This document shows positions 15,090 to 23,145 of a stretch of 64,000 nucleotides of DNA, piece by piece. Location: positions 7,152,501-7,216,500 of the forward strand of contig NZ_CP093280.1 in assembly GCF_026651855.1 (NCBI RefSeq). The letters are read 5' to 3'. The DNA comes from Pseudomonas silvicola (GTDB lineage Bacteria > Pseudomonadota > Gammaproteobacteria > Pseudomonadales > Pseudomonadaceae). The notes below the pieces were generated by a model. It was given only the letters and a program-made list of their open reading frames with translations, ran no database searches and was not told the origin of the DNA. Position 1 is the stretch's first letter. Every line of letters starts with the position of its first letter. The position numbers were made by a program, and so were the translations under genes.

Positions 15090-15934
15090 CACAGGTAACC
15101 CAGGCGCGTCATGACCTGCCGATTCGCCTCGACAATGCGCGCCTGCTGTTGCGCCGACAAGGCCTCGCGCCACCCTCCCGCGCGTCCCAAGCGGAAAAAC
15201 GGGGCGGTCGACCTGGGCATCCGCTCCTTGAAACCGTTTGCCTGTTCCTGACGTCGCACCTGGTCAAAACTGGCGAAGTCCACGGCACGTTGCAATTCAC
15301 CGGCTGGGGCATCAAGGCCGAGAAAGTGCGCTACCGCCGCGAAAGCACCCGACGTATCGGCCAACAGATCCTCGTAACGCACGCAGTGCACAGGCATGTC
15401 TGCCTGGTCGAGCCAACCCCTGACATGCTCGCTCCAGGATGACCATGCTTCGTCAAACCGCCGGGTGTGACACCCAGGCTCCTGACGGTGGCGCATGTCG
15501 CGGTTCAAGAGCTCGATGGCTTCGTCCACAGACCCGCCCACATGGTGGGCAAGGGAAATGACCACGTCACGAGGGTCGCGTACCACGTAAACCGCCGACA
15601 TACCCGGGGCAGCACCGAAAATACCTTGCCCGGCATCGTTACGGCGGTAGTGGTCATGGGTTTTGGTAAAACCACGCTCCGTCGCCTGGGCGATGATGCA
15701 CTCAGCCCAGCCGGGGCGTAGCCGCTCGGTCTCGCTTCGGGTCAGCAGGCTGGTGTCGATCAGCGTCATGTCCTCGACGACACTTCGCAGCATCAGCCTG
15801 TGGGAGGGCAACTCGATTTGGTTGATCGGGACCGGACGATCCTGAGCGACGATCAAATTGGCTAGCAACAGGCGCATCCAGGTGTTGCCTGACTTCGGAT
15901 ACGAGGCCAGCCAGACCGCGCCTTTACCAGTCAT
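15089..15934 (-). CDS. Sulfotransferase (PAPS-dependent, Sulfotransfer_1)
   Basis: A 281-residue enzyme with the 5'-phosphosulfate loop WLASYPKSGNTWMR (about residues 8-21) and the 3'-phosphate segment YVVRDPRDVVISLAHH (about 115-130). The C-terminal RLGRAGGWREAL resembles the RxGxxGxW motif of the family. It would transfer sulfate from PAPS to a hydroxyl or amine. The start MTGKGAVW is preferred; upstream in-frame starts read through kinase codons. It sits between the kinase (11-base overlap) and B1 (one-base overlap), so it is an integral gene of the lasso unit. The substrate may be the peptide or a glycan. Confidence 0.88.
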   Translation of the reverse strand: MTGKGAVWLASYPKSGNTWMRLLLANLIVAQDRPVPINQIELPSHRLMLRSVVEDMTLIDTSLLTRSETERLRPGWAECIIAQATERGFTKTHDHYRRNDAGQGIFGAAPGMSAVYVVRDPRDVVISLAHHVGGSVDEAIELLNRDMRHRQEPGCHTRRFDEAWSSWSEHVRGWLDQADMPVHCVRYEDLLADTSGAFAAVAHFLGLDAPAGELQRAVDFASFDQVRRQEQANGFKERMPRSTAPFFRLGRAGGWREALSAQQQARIVEANRQVMTRLGYL

Positions 15935-16841
15935 CGCTGCCCTCCAACCGGTCAAGCACCAGGCGGACATTCTCGTGCATGGCCCCAAGTTCGTTGCGCC
16001 GGTCAAAGCGGAACACCCGTACTTGCCCCAACAGCGCGGCTACCTGAAAAAACAGAGGCACGTCACGCCCCATGCGGGCGGCGGCCGTGCGGCGGAAAAT
16101 ATCCTGGCGCAGCAGGGGCGCCGCGTCGGCGCTGGTCAGGCGCGACAGCCCCGGGGGCATGCCCAGCGACGCTTCGCGCAGCACGATGATGGCCTTGAGT
16201 GGCACCTTCGCGGGGACGGCGACGACACCGGGGTCGACATGGTATTTGCGCAGGGTAGCGCGCACCGCCTGGCCCCGGCGATCGTCCAGCGCAAGGTGCT
16301 CGACGGCATCGGACCACAAGCGGTGCTGGCGCCCGTCAGGGGTGATGGCGGGTGTACCATCGGCCTCGAAACGCACCACCGCCATGTCATCGCAGACAAA
16401 GCCGCCACCTGCCGAGCAGAGCGCCGCGGCAAGGGTCGACTTGCCCACCCCGCTTGGCCCGCAAATAGCCACGGCATGACCGTTGAAGGCCACGGCAGAG
16501 GCATGCAGCACCAGCAACTCGCGCTGGTGCAGCAGCGCCCCGAACCCAGTGCTCAGCAGGAAAGGCACCGCCTCGGCGGCGCAGGTATCGCCTTCCGGAG
16601 CGAACTGGATCAGCCGACCCTCGGTTACCTGGCAGCGGACGATGCCGGGCACGCGAAACAGCAGGTTGGCGCCCTCGACATGCCAGTTCAGACCGCTGCC
16701 GACATCCCCTTCGAACGGTAGCGCCACCGCTGCGCGGCGGATGAATACATCGGCCGATTCGACAGGCGCCACCGCCTTGACCACACCGGGAAGTTCTACC
16801 TCGGAACGAACGGCCAGGCCGCAGATAAGATAGTCAGGCAA
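15924..16841 (-). CDS. HPr kinase-like peptide kinase (lasso-associated)
   Basis: A 305-residue P-loop protein of the HPr kinase/phosphorylase-like group found in RiPP clusters. The Walker A motif is GPSGVGKST (about residues 128-136) and a DD pair follows in FVCDDMAVV (about 148-156). LHASAVAFNG before the P-loop is typical of the group. Related enzymes phosphorylate the C-terminal serine of lasso precursors (paeninodin type), and the predicted precursor here ends in Ser. The start is a TTG with AAGG six bases upstream. No ATG in frame fits better. It leads the compact kinase-sulfotransferase-B1-B2 unit. Confidence 0.85.
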   Translation of the reverse strand: MPDYLICGLAVRSEVELPGVVKAVAPVESADVFIRRAAVALPFEGDVGSGLNWHVEGANLLFRVPGIVRCQVTEGRLIQFAPEGDTCAAEAVPFLLSTGFGALLHQRELLVLHASAVAFNGHAVAICGPSGVGKSTLAAALCSAGGGFVCDDMAVVRFEADGTPAITPDGRQHRLWSDAVEHLALDDRRGQAVRATLRKYHVDPGVVAVPAKVPLKAIIVLREASLGMPPGLSRLTSADAAPLLRQDIFRRTAAARMGRDVPLFFQVAALLGQVRVFRFDRRNELGAMHENVRLVLDRLEGSDDW

Positions 16842-16957
16842 GGCAAACCTTCATGGAATGGGCGCTGGAAAATATCAGGGCACGTTAAGCCCACGATCCT
16901 TGTGCAATCGAAGCGCTAGCCTACCTAATTGCCTTTTGCCATACAACAAGGACACCG

Positions 16958-17482
16958 TCAGGCAGGGGGTGCCCAGGCCATGTGCAGGTAGGGTGGCTGT
17001 TGGCCGCTTTCGACGAAGCCCAGGCGTCGGTACAAGCGTTGTGCCGGGTTGGTCGCCGCGACGCTCAGGGTGACGCGCTTGCCCGCTGTCAGCGCTTGCT
17101 CCTGCATTGCGATCAGCAGCGCCGTACCGAGGCCCGCGCCGCGGCATGATGGCATGAGCGACAGGTCGACCACATGAATGTCCGCGTTGCTGCAACGCAG
17201 GTACAAGCGCCCCATGGGCTCCTGCCCCAACACAATGAGCAAGCGTTCCGAGGCCGAACATAACGTGGCGTATTGCAGGCTTTGCAGTTCGAACTGGCTG
17301 CGCAGGAACTGCTCGCGCAGGGCCGGCGGCCACGCGCTCAAGTCCATTTCCTGCTGGCGTACCGAGGCAAACAGGCGCTGCAGAAACGGCTTGTCGTCGG
17401 CGCGCTCTTCTCGAAGCCGCACCCCCCGTGCTGCCCAGGCGTCAGGCAGCACGGGGACCGGCGTGGTGCTTGTCCCACTCAT
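16958..17482 (-). CDS. GNAT-family N-acetyltransferase
   Basis: A 174-residue protein with the acetyl-CoA-binding pattern LMPSCRGAGLGTALLIAMQ (R/Q-x-x-G-x-G/A at about residues 120-128), preceded by an IHVVDLSLMP strand and followed by NPAQRLYRRLGFVE. Its ATG overlaps the stop of the upstream collar gene (ATGA), so it is translated with the collar triplet. A gap of about 116 bases separates it from the kinase gene. The target is unknown. Acetylation of the single Lys in the predicted lasso core is one possibility; small-molecule or N-terminal acetylation is equally open. Confidence 0.87.
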   Translation of the reverse strand: MSGTSTTPVPVLPDAWAARGVRLREERADDKPFLQRLFASVRQQEMDLSAWPPALREQFLRSQFELQSLQYATLCSASERLLIVLGQEPMGRLYLRCSNADIHVVDLSLMPSCRGAGLGTALLIAMQEQALTAGKRVTLSVAATNPAQRLYRRLGFVESGQQPPYLHMAWAPPA

Positions 17483-18054
17483 CCCGGGCTCGGGTACTGC
17501 CCGTCGGCGCAGATGTAATACCCCATCGCCAGGTACGGTTGGCGGTTTTCATGGGGCAGAACCGTACCAGCCGAAGCACCGGTATGGCCGACCGACTGGG
17601 CCAGCTGAGTGTTGAAACTGGCCCCCTGCGCATAAGACGGCACCACATACCCCGAATCGCTGCCTTCCAATATCACCGGGCGGGCCAGCCAGGAGTCCGT
17701 GGCGGGGGCCGCCAAGGCAAATTGCGAGGCGGTTGACAGTGTTGGCAGCTGCACGGTCAGGTCGTGCTGGTGAGGCGGCACCTGGTTCGCGGTCAGGGCC
17801 ACCGAGACGCTTCCGGCCTTGCCCGCCAATGGCCTGTTGGTCAGGCCTGTGCCTGCCCCCACCCCCATCACCGCCTGGCTTCGGAGGTCAGGCAGGTTGA
17901 ACTGGTCGTTACCTGTGCCGCCATAGGTCTGGCCAATCACCGCGAACAGCAACTGATATTGCTGAGCGTGCAACAACTGCCCAGCGCATAGCAGCCAGTT
18001 TTCGGGTGCGTAACCGAACGCAAAGGCTCGAACTTCACCAACGTATGCATCCAT
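17479..18054 (-). CDS. Tail-Collar domain protein (type 1, upstream triplet)
   Basis: A 191-residue collar-family protein: MDAYVGEVRAFAFGYAPENW, LFAVIGQTYGG, FNLPDLRSQAVMG, VPPHQHDL and the ending HENRQPYLAMGYYIC...YPSPG. It matches the type 1 protein of the other triplet along its length, including the segment DSWLARPVILEG against TSWLGRPLVLNG. It is translationally coupled to the GNAT gene. It differs from types 2 and 3 by its longer C-terminal region, which may form the variable tip. Confidence 0.88.
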   Translation of the reverse strand: MDAYVGEVRAFAFGYAPENWLLCAGQLLHAQQYQLLFAVIGQTYGGTGNDQFNLPDLRSQAVMGVGAGTGLTNRPLAGKAGSVSVALTANQVPPHQHDLTVQLPTLSTASQFALAAPATDSWLARPVILEGSDSGYVVPSYAQGASFNTQLAQSVGHTGASAGTVLPHENRQPYLAMGYYICADGQYPSPG

Positions 18055-18070
18055 TCTTCAGCCCATCCCT

Positions 18071-18637
18071 TCAGGGCCTGACCGGGTATAGCCCGACCAG
18101 CGCGATAATGTGGTTCAACGCCATGGTCGGCATCATGTTGTCGTGAGGCTGCGCGGTCGTGCTGGACGCGATGGTTCCTGTCGCGGTTTTGACGGCCTTG
18201 GCCTGCGACGGCACTCCGGCGGCACTCACGTATGAGCGGACTTGCCCGGTGGTGTTGGCGAACGTGACCGCCGTTCCCGGCGTAGACGTAGTGGCCGGCC
18301 CATTGCCCGCGTACAGCGCATGGGTGTGGGGCGGCAGGTGGGGGCCCTCCAGCGTCACGGTCTCGGCGCCGCCGCTACTGCCCAATGTGCGGGGTGTCAG
18401 GCTGGCTGCAGGGTTGGTGTCGGGTACCACGCCTGTTCCCGTGCCGACCGGGACACGCCCGCGAAGGTCAGGCAACGCGAACGACACCGGCGCGGTGCCG
18501 CCGTAGACATTGCCCAACAGGGCGTACAGCGCCTGATACTGAGCAACCGGTAGCACGGTTCCATCACAGACGTGCCAGCCCTGGGGGGCCGTTTTTCCGG
18601 CGAACAGGCGAATCTCACCGATATAGGGGTCGGACAT
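18071..18637 (-). CDS. Tail-Collar domain protein (type 2, upstream triplet)
   Basis: A 188-residue member: MSDPYIGEIRLFAGKTAPQGW, LLGNVYGG, FALPDLRGRVPVGTG, LPPHTHALYAG, ending in LNHIIALVGLYPVRP. Pairs with the 180-residue type 2 protein of the other triplet. Spacing to the flanking collar genes is 16 and 31 bases, so the triplet is one unit. The central part is rich in Thr, Ala and Ser, as expected for a surface-exposed trimeric module. Confidence 0.88.
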   Translation of the reverse strand: MSDPYIGEIRLFAGKTAPQGWHVCDGTVLPVAQYQALYALLGNVYGGTAPVSFALPDLRGRVPVGTGTGVVPDTNPAASLTPRTLGSSGGAETVTLEGPHLPPHTHALYAGNGPATTSTPGTAVTFANTTGQVRSYVSAAGVPSQAKAVKTATGTIASSTTAQPHDNMMPTMALNHIIALVGLYPVRP

Positions 18638-18668
18638 TCATGTTCCCTCATGCGAATTGAACAACAGC

Positions 18669-19205
18669 CTAGACAGAGTTGAGCGGGTAGATGCCCTCAA
18701 CCACCATGCAAGGGGTCAATACCAGGAATGGCTGCATGTTGGCATGTGGGGTCGCGGTACCGGCCAGAGCGACACTACCGGCATTGAGCTGGACCCCCGT
18801 GCCGTTGGCAGCCCCGAAGACGGCGGGGGCCGTGGGGACCTGCGTGCTGGTGCCCAGCGAGGCGATGGCATTGCCGACAGGGCTGGGTGCCGTGCCCACG
18901 AGGCTGCTGGCATTCACCGCATGGGTGTGCGAGGGCATTTGAGGCGTGGTCAAGCTCACCGTTTCCGTACCGGCGAGGGTACCAGCCCGGTCATTGTCAC
19001 CCGTATCGTTGGCCCCCACCAGCGTGCGGCCCCGCAGGTCAGGTAAATTGAAGGAAGTCGTGTTCCCCCCGTACGTGTTCTTTATCAGCGAGTACAACGC
19101 TGGGTAAGCATTGACCGCCAGCGAGCGACCATCGCAGGGCAACCACCCCTGCGGCGCAAAACCAAAAGCAAACCAGCGGATTTCTCCCAGAAACGCGTCT
19201 GACAT
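18669..19205 (-). CDS. Tail-Collar domain protein (type 3, upstream triplet)
   Basis: A 178-residue member: MSDAFLGEIRWFAFGFAPQGW, LPCDGRSLAV, LIKNTYGGNTTSFNLPDLRGRT, MPSHTHAV, ending in CMVVEGIYPLNSV. It is the first gene of the upstream triplet, preceded by an AAGGAG Shine-Dalgarno and a 151-base gap that probably holds the promoter. It pairs with the type 3 protein of the downstream triplet. No phage structural, lysis or integrase genes are nearby, so this is a chromosomal collar locus and not a prophage remnant. Confidence 0.88.
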   Translation of the reverse strand: MSDAFLGEIRWFAFGFAPQGWLPCDGRSLAVNAYPALYSLIKNTYGGNTTSFNLPDLRGRTLVGANDTGDNDRAGTLAGTETVSLTTPQMPSHTHAVNASSLVGTAPSPVGNAIASLGTSTQVPTAPAVFGAANGTGVQLNAGSVALAGTATPHANMQPFLVLTPCMVVEGIYPLNSV

Positions 19206-19356
19206 TTATTGCTCCTTCGAGGGCGTACCTGCCATGTTCGACGTCGAGCGTGTCACCTGAACCCGTCGAGTCGAGGTACTGTTTAATCTTTCCCTCGGTG
19301 CCGCGCAATCCCCCTCCCCCGCTATTTTTCGCGAGTCGAAGGCGTCATGATCTGGG

Positions 19357-20079
19357 TCAATGAGTTGCCAGGAGCAACCGCTGGTCGATGGCGTCGATGA
19401 CCGGCGCGAACAACACCGCAGGCAGCGGCGCCACTGCCTCACGAATGGTGCGCAGAAACGCTGGCGTGGCCGTGCGCGTTGCACGCATGACCCACTTCGC
19501 CGCCTCTTCGGGGTTGCCGCGGCGCACCAGCATGGCGGCGTAGCTGCACTGCCCGCGAAAGTCCCCGGCCAGTGCCGAACGCTGAAACCAGCTGAAGGCC
19601 AGCCCCGCGTCGGCCTCGCCGACCCAGCCTTCCTCATGGAAACGCCCCACCAGGTTCATGGCCTTGGCATGCCCGGCGTCGGCGGCGCGCTGGTACCACG
19701 CCAACGCCTGGGGCATGTCACGGGCCACGCCCCGGCCCTGGCTCAGCAGGTTGGCGTAGTTGTACTGGCCCCAGTCCAGCCCCCGCTCGCCAGCGGCGCG
19801 GTAATGGCGCGCGGCGCCAGGCAGGTCAGGGGCGCAGCCCCAGCCCAGCTCCAGGCAACGGCCGACCATGTTCAAAGCCGCCAGGTGCCCACGCGCTGCC
19901 GCGATGCGGAACCAGCGCAGGGCCAGCACCGGATCGCGCGCGATGCCGTGGCCGTCGAGCAACACCTGGCCCAGGCGCGCCTGGGCCTCCGGGTTACCCG
20001 CGGCGGCCTGGTCCAGCAGCAGGCGGGCAACGGCGCAGGTATCCTGCACCCCGAGGCGCAGGACCGGGTCGGCAAGCAT
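19357..20079 (-). CDS. Sel1-repeat (TPR-like) protein
   Basis: A 240-residue protein made of Sel1-like repeats, seen as repeated AARGHLAALNMVGRCLE, GERGLDWGQYNYANLLSQG and ADAGHAKAMNLVGRFHEEG blocks between about residues 25 and 190. Such repeats form alpha-solenoid scaffolds for protein contacts. No signal peptide is evident. Its ATG overlaps the receptor stop (TGATG), so it is translated with the TonB-dependent receptor upstream. Small Sel1 proteins often follow siderophore-receptor genes in Pseudomonas, but their role is not established. Confidence 0.85.
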   Translation of the reverse strand: MLADPVLRLGVQDTCAVARLLLDQAAAGNPEAQARLGQVLLDGHGIARDPVLALRWFRIAAARGHLAALNMVGRCLELGWGCAPDLPGAARHYRAAGERGLDWGQYNYANLLSQGRGVARDMPQALAWYQRAADAGHAKAMNLVGRFHEEGWVGEADAGLAFSWFQRSALAGDFRGQCSYAAMLVRRGNPEEAAKWVMRATRTATPAFLRTIREAVAPLPAVLFAPVIDAIDQRLLLATH

Positions 20080-22337
20080 CAGAAGCGATACTCGGCGGTA
20101 ACGGTCGCACCGCGGCCATCACCCGGCAGGCCGTAGCCGCGGCTGTTGTACTCGGTGTAGTAACGCTTGTCGAAGAGGTTGGTGACGTTCAGGCGCACAT
20201 CGATGTTCTTGTTGATGGCGTGGGTGAAGGCCAGGTCGTGAACCACGTAGTCGGGCACGGTGGTCTTGAACTGCGACGAGGTGGTGGAGTCCGCGCCGGT
20301 CCCAGTGCCGGTGTAGATGTCGACGGTATCGACGTAGCGCACGCCGTAGCTGAAGGTGTTGTCGCCAGGCAGTTTCCAGGTATTCCACAGGCTGATGGTG
20401 TGCTTGGGTGTGTTGGCGATGCCGATGCCATCCTCTGACGAGTCATTGGCCGCCTTGAGCGTCTTGCTGTTCTGGTAGGCGTAACCGGCGTACACCGACC
20501 ACTTGTCAGTGATGTTGCCCACCACGCCCAGTTCCAGGCCACGCACGCGCTGCTCACCGCCTACGTTCAGGGTAGCGCCGGTGTCATCGTCGGTGTAGGT
20601 CAGGTTGCGCTTGGTCTCGTACAACGCGGCGGTCAGGCTCAGGTTTTCGTTGAGCACGTCCCACTTGGTGCCCAGTTCGATGGTCTTGCCACGCTGGGTA
20701 CTGTCGCCTGTGCTGGTGCCGGTCTGGGCGACCGCCGTCAGGCTGCTGGGCTGGCGGGCGTTGGCGTAGCTGAGGTAGATACTGCCCTCTTCCACCGGCT
20801 TGTAGACCAGGGCGGTGTGCACGCTGGTGAGTTTCTCGGAGGCCGAGGAGGTGCCGTTGTCCACCCAGGCCGCAGTCTGGCTGCTGCGCGAATAGCTGCT
20901 GGTGATGCGCGAGTCGTAATGGTCCTGGCGAGCCGCGAGGTGCAGCTCCCACTGCTCGTCGAACTTCAGTGTGTCGAGGGCGTAGAAGGCCTTGTCGATC
21001 TGCTCGGCGCCGATCTCGGAACTGATGTAGCTGTCAGCGGAATACGGGTACTTCGACCAGTCATTGCTGGCGGAGGTCAGGCTGCCCATCTGCGCGGCGT
21101 CGGCGGCGGTGAGTTTGCCAGTGTCCGACTGCAGCGTCTGCTTGCTGTATTCGATACCGGTGACCAGGGTGTGGCCGATGCCAAAGGTATCGAACCGGAA
21201 CGTCAGGTTGCTCTGGTCGCTCCAGGTGGCGTTGGTCTGGTTGCGCAGCGGCGTGTTGATGTTGCGCCGGTACACGCCTTTGTTGACCTGCACACCCGGC
21301 GCAGGGCTGTTGGCGCCGTAGTAGGTGCCGCCGGGGGTAGTGACGAAATAGTCATGGTCCAGGTGGAAATAGGTCAGCTGGTTGTCGAAGGTGACATTGT
21401 CATTGAAGTCGTGGGCGAACTTCAGGTTCAAGCGGTGGGACTCGTTGTTTTCCTTGTCCAGGTTGCGCCAGCCCCAGTAGCTGCTCCAGCTGCCCAGGCG
21501 TTGCGGGCTGCCACCGTACTGGCCGTCGACAGTCGGGATACCATAATCGGTGTTGCCGTTGTCATGCAGGTACTCGTAGGCGATGGTGAAACGGGTGTCG
21601 GTCCCCAGCCCCAGGGATAGCGATGGCGCGAAACCGTTGCGCTCGCGCTGAATCCAGTCGCGGCCGTTCACACCCCCCTTGTAGCCCACCACGTTGAGGC
21701 GAAAGGCCGCACCGTCTCCCAGGCCATCGATGGTGTGGTTGATGTCCAGGGTCGAGCGCTTGTAGTTGGCGGTGCCAACGCCAACGTCCAGGGTGTCGAA
21801 GTTTTTCAGCTCCGGGCTCTTGGTCACCAGGTTCACCGCGCCACCGATGGCGCCCACACCCCAGCCCGAACCGCTGGAGCCCTTGAGCACTTCCACCTGC
21901 TCGGTGTTGAACAGTTCGGAGTGGGTGTACTTGGCCGGGTCGCGCACGCCGTCACGGTAGATGTTGCCGTCGGCGCTGAAGCCGCGAATGTTGATGCTGT
22001 CCCCTACCCCGCCACCGCCTTCACCGGAGTTGAAGGTGATGCCCGGCACATTGCGCAGCACGTCCTTCAAGTCCTGGGCGTTCTGCTCTTCCAGCACGCG
22101 CTTGGGCACCACGCTGATGCTTTGCGGCGTATCGCGCAGCGCTTCGGTGAATTTGCTGCTCGACAACTTCTCGGTCTGGTACGGCGCGGCGTTGTCCTGG
22201 GTCGCGTCGATGACCGTGGAGCCCAGTTGCAAGGTGTTGGGCACCTGGTCGGCGGCGTAGGTCATGCTGCTCAGGGTGGCGACGGCCATGCCCAGGGTGA
22301 TGTCCAGGCGATGTGGTTGGGCGGATTGACGGCTCAT
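20079..22337 (-). CDS. TonB-dependent siderophore-type outer-membrane receptor
   Basis: A 752-residue receptor with a signal peptide (cleavage probably near residue 29), a short TonB-box region before VIDATQDNAAPY, a plug domain (about 60-165: DTPQSISVVPKRVLEEQ, DVLRNVPGITF, NIRGFSADGNIYRDGVRD, VEVLKGSSG) and a 22-stranded barrel ending in the classic terminal Phe (TAEYRF). The pattern fits catecholate-type siderophore receptors (FiuA/CirA/PirA group). It is divergent from a two-component system and coupled to a Sel1 gene. A weak AT-rich candidate Fur site upstream was not convincing. The ligand could be a siderophore or, given the neighbourhood, a peptide. Confidence 0.9.
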   Translation of the reverse strand: MSRQSAQPHRLDITLGMAVATLSSMTYAADQVPNTLQLGSTVIDATQDNAAPYQTEKLSSSKFTEALRDTPQSISVVPKRVLEEQNAQDLKDVLRNVPGITFNSGEGGGGVGDSINIRGFSADGNIYRDGVRDPAKYTHSELFNTEQVEVLKGSSGSGWGVGAIGGAVNLVTKSPELKNFDTLDVGVGTANYKRSTLDINHTIDGLGDGAAFRLNVVGYKGGVNGRDWIQRERNGFAPSLSLGLGTDTRFTIAYEYLHDNGNTDYGIPTVDGQYGGSPQRLGSWSSYWGWRNLDKENNESHRLNLKFAHDFNDNVTFDNQLTYFHLDHDYFVTTPGGTYYGANSPAPGVQVNKGVYRRNINTPLRNQTNATWSDQSNLTFRFDTFGIGHTLVTGIEYSKQTLQSDTGKLTAADAAQMGSLTSASNDWSKYPYSADSYISSEIGAEQIDKAFYALDTLKFDEQWELHLAARQDHYDSRITSSYSRSSQTAAWVDNGTSSASEKLTSVHTALVYKPVEEGSIYLSYANARQPSSLTAVAQTGTSTGDSTQRGKTIELGTKWDVLNENLSLTAALYETKRNLTYTDDDTGATLNVGGEQRVRGLELGVVGNITDKWSVYAGYAYQNSKTLKAANDSSEDGIGIANTPKHTISLWNTWKLPGDNTFSYGVRYVDTVDIYTGTGTGADSTTSSQFKTTVPDYVVHDLAFTHAINKNIDVRLNVTNLFDKRYYTEYNSRGYGLPGDGRGATVTAEYRF

Positions 22338-22410
22338 GGGGTTCTCGTGCGAGGGGCCAGCAGGTTAAAGTAAACAACAACGATTCGCTTTTGCGCATTG
22401 TGCGATAACC

Positions 22411-22433
22411 CTTCTCAAGATCTTGTTAAGAAG
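22411..22433 (+). promoter_or_regulatory. Candidate operator in the receptor/two-component divergent region
   Basis: An imperfect inverted repeat, CTTCTCAAGATCTTG followed by TTAAGAAG, lies between the divergent receptor and response-regulator genes. Its position suits a binding site for the adjacent OmpR-type regulator. Assignment is by position only. Confidence 0.35.
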
Positions 22434-22470
22434 ATTTCACCTTCGACACACTTATTACATGTGGCCCGCC

Positions 22471-23145
22471 ATGCACATTCTGGTCATCGAAGACGACCTG
22501 GTTATCCTCGACAACATCACCCGTTACCTGACCCGCCGCGGCTACATCGTCGACTGCGCCGAGAACGGCGCGCAGGGCCTGGACCTGGCCCGGACCGGCG
22601 ACTTCGACCTGATCGTGCTAGACCTGATGTTGCCGCGTCTGGACGGCTATAGCCTGTGCCGGCACCTGCGTGAACAGAGCGGGCGGCGCATTCCGGTGAT
22701 CATGGTCACCGCCCGTGACACCCTGGAAAATCGCCTGGAAGGCTTCGAGGCCGGGGCTGACGACTACCTGGTGAAGCCGTTCGCCCTGGCGGAACTGGCG
22801 GCGCGGGTAAACGCGGTGTTGTTACGCGCCAGCCCGGCGCAGAAAGCCGTGCTGCAGGTGGGCGACCTGTGCCTGGACACCACCACCCTGGCCCTGACGC
22901 GCGCCGGCCAGGCACTGAAACTGCCGCCGGCGCCCCTGCGCCTGCTGATGGCCCTGATGCAGGCCAGCCCTGCCGTGGTAGCCCGGCGCAAACTAGAAGA
23001 ACTGTTGTGGAGCGATTCGCCCCCTGACAGTGACAGCCTGCGTACTCATATCCATCAACTGCGTCACGTCGTCGACAAACCGTTTCCCCTGGCGCTGCTG
23101 CGCACCGTGCATGGCATCGGTTACCGGCTGGCCGCCGATGCGTGA
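22471..23145 (+). CDS. OmpR-family response regulator
   Basis: A 224-residue two-domain regulator. The receiver domain has the acidic pocket EDD (residues 8-10), phospho-acceptor Asp51 in IVLDLMLP, and the Lys of LVKPFALAEL near residue 101. A winged-helix DNA-binding domain follows (about 130-224), ending RTVHGIGYRLAADA. The start MHILVIEDD is chosen because it places the receiver strand normally; upstream in-frame codons give an atypical extension. It overlaps the kinase gene by 8 bases and is divergent from the receptor, an arrangement like PfeR/PfeS next to PfeA. Confidence 0.92.
   Translation: MHILVIEDDLVILDNITRYLTRRGYIVDCAENGAQGLDLARTGDFDLIVLDLMLPRLDGYSLCRHLREQSGRRIPVIMVTARDTLENRLEGFEAGADDYLVKPFALAELAARVNAVLLRASPAQKAVLQVGDLCLDTTTLALTRAGQALKLPPAPLRLLMALMQASPAVVARRKLEELLWSDSPPDSDSLRTHIHQLRHVVDKPFPLALLRTVHGIGYRLAADA

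Noticed and set aside
12419-19205. Prophage remnant, because of six phage-tail-collar-like genes
   Set aside because: No integrase, portal, capsid, tail-tube, baseplate or lysis genes are near, and free-standing collar proteins are common chromosomal genes.
22338-22410. Fur box upstream of the TonB-dependent receptor
   Set aside because: An AT-richer stretch is present, but the match to the Fur consensus was too weak to annotate.
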